A stretch of 64,000 nt of DNA from Pollenia angustigena (lineage: Eukaryota; Arthropoda; Insecta; Diptera; Polleniidae): NCBI GenBank assembly GCA_930367215.1, contig OV884056.1, forward strand, positions 285,554,067 to 285,618,066. Direction: 5' to 3'. This document shows positions 63,098 through 64,000 of the stretch, piece after piece. The position numbers and the translations under genes were made by a program. The number at the start of each line of letters is the position of its first letter. Position 1 is the first letter of the stretch. Under the pieces are notes generated by a model. That model did not search any database. It saw nothing but the letters and a program-made list of their open reading frames with translations, and was not told the DNA's origin.

Positions 63098-63749
63098 CAT
63101 AGAAAAATTAATCTTCATTGTAATGATACCCTCACATCAGAATTGTGGCATAATTATTGTTACAAATGGCATCAATGTGATGTGATATCATCCAATGACA
63201 AACGTCATCATAAAATTTTGTCATATTTTATGGATGATGCCATACTATGACTGCAGTGACATTAATTCGATGCCACATTCTGTGTTTTATTAACATTGTT
63301 TTAATGTTTTAAAATTGAAATAAGAAGCAAAAATTCCCATATTCTATTTGTTTTAAAAATTTAATTACATACATCAAATTCAAAGTAAAATGATTACGGC
63401 AACCATATCGGGCATGCTGTTGGTGTATTATAATTGGGAGATATTCTGAAACAAACATGTGTAACGGGTAAGTAAATAATAATATTCTCTCACTTTGACT
63501 TAAGTCAATCACAGTCCATCCTCCGATGTTCCGGAGTCATCACACTGATGAAATTTTTTATTAAACTGGCTACGATTCTTCATTTCTGTGATGGCAAAGT
63601 GTCATCCCATTGATGACATAATTTCACCTGATGACAATTTGGCTAAGTGATGTTAAGGCTGACATCACAATTATGAAAAAGTGTAATGGGTTCAAAAACT
63701 AAGACTGATATCAAAATACTTCAGCGCTATGACACCTTTTCTATTAGTG
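63098..63749 (+). mobile_element. Family A TIR element, copy 4
   Basis: It runs from AGAAAAATTAATCTTC to GACACCTTTTCTATTAGTG, with TA after the right end. Its interior follows copy 1 without large insertions and gives the empty site for the MITE nested in copy 2. The left terminal bases are degenerate. Confidence 0.72.
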
Positions 63750-63751
63750 TA

Positions 63752-64000
63752 TGATTTAATTAGCACAAAGATCATATCGATTAAGGAGTAATGAGGCCCA
63801 TTTTAACTTCAATGAACATCAGATGCGACCACTTAGATTCACAAATACATATATTTTTTTTTTTTGCCATTTTTTCAAAAACGACGAACAAGTGGCGGGT
63901 TATGAGAATGGCATTTACTACCCGGCAATGATTGAAAATTTTTTAAGGCCCGAGGGAAAGAATAATCTAGAATAATTCCCAAAAGATGAAGCCGCAGCTC
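63752..64000. other. No gene seen
   Basis: Short end of window, with a poly-T run near 63852. Confidence 0.4.

Overview
This window looks like gene-poor nuclear DNA of a higher (cyclorrhaphan, probably calyptrate) fly. It is strongly AT-rich and full of poly-A/T runs. It carries jockey-type LINE remains, Tc1/mariner-superfamily transposase relics, Helitron and hAT debris, and the TATACCC...GGGTATA repeats familiar from flies. The taxon is inferred from repeat families and is not proven. I recognise no complete host gene. The only intact protein-coding unit is a LINE retrotransposon at about 50.9-55.2 kb. The rest is best read as a large intron or intergenic region built by repeated transposon insertion.

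Layout. 0-7 kb: two possible decayed coding stretches, small MITEs, a 1.06 kb TATACCC-type repeat and a minus-strand jockey-like RT remnant. 7-12 kb: a dispersed repeat (family D), foldback MITEs, a palindromic element (family B, copy 1) lying in a His/Asp/Tyr-rich open stretch, and two TAA-flanked MITEs. 12.6-16.8 kb: a TATACCC-type element split by a pile of insertions, including a 1.5 kb minisatellite. 17-23.5 kb: a GGGTGGTACC element, a head-to-head tRNA-SINE pair, a pogo-like element with another DNA element inside it, and a short Helitron. 24.1-24.4 kb: the best candidate for host exons (splice consensus plus a fly-like start context). 25-35 kb: more MITEs, a 1.25 kb TAA-flanked element with internal tandem repeats, family A copy 1 and a jockey pseudogene. 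35-38 kb: TATACCC-type repeats and a SINE. 38.5-42.4 kb: two relics of one Tc1/mariner-type transposase family and a hAT element with a perfect 8-bp duplication. 43-50.4 kb: family B copy 2, palindromes, a minisatellite and family A copy 2 carrying two nested MITEs. 50.9-55.2 kb: the intact LINE. 56.9-59.3 kb: family A copy 3 with family B copy 3 inside it. 60-63.8 kb: MITEs, a higher-order satellite and family A copy 4.

How the parts relate. The window works as a stratigraphic record: several insertions can be ordered by nesting, and some by comparison with an empty copy in the same window. Three separate non-autonomous DNA elements contain internally amplified tandem repeats, and three minisatellite-like arrays lie among them. 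Apart from the LINE, every transposase or reverse transcriptase seen is broken, so the other elements would need proteins supplied from elsewhere. I found no clear new biological system. The most useful leads are the intact PHD-finger LINE, the DD41D-spaced transposase relics, the transposon-internal tandem arrays and the candidate exon at 24.3 kb.
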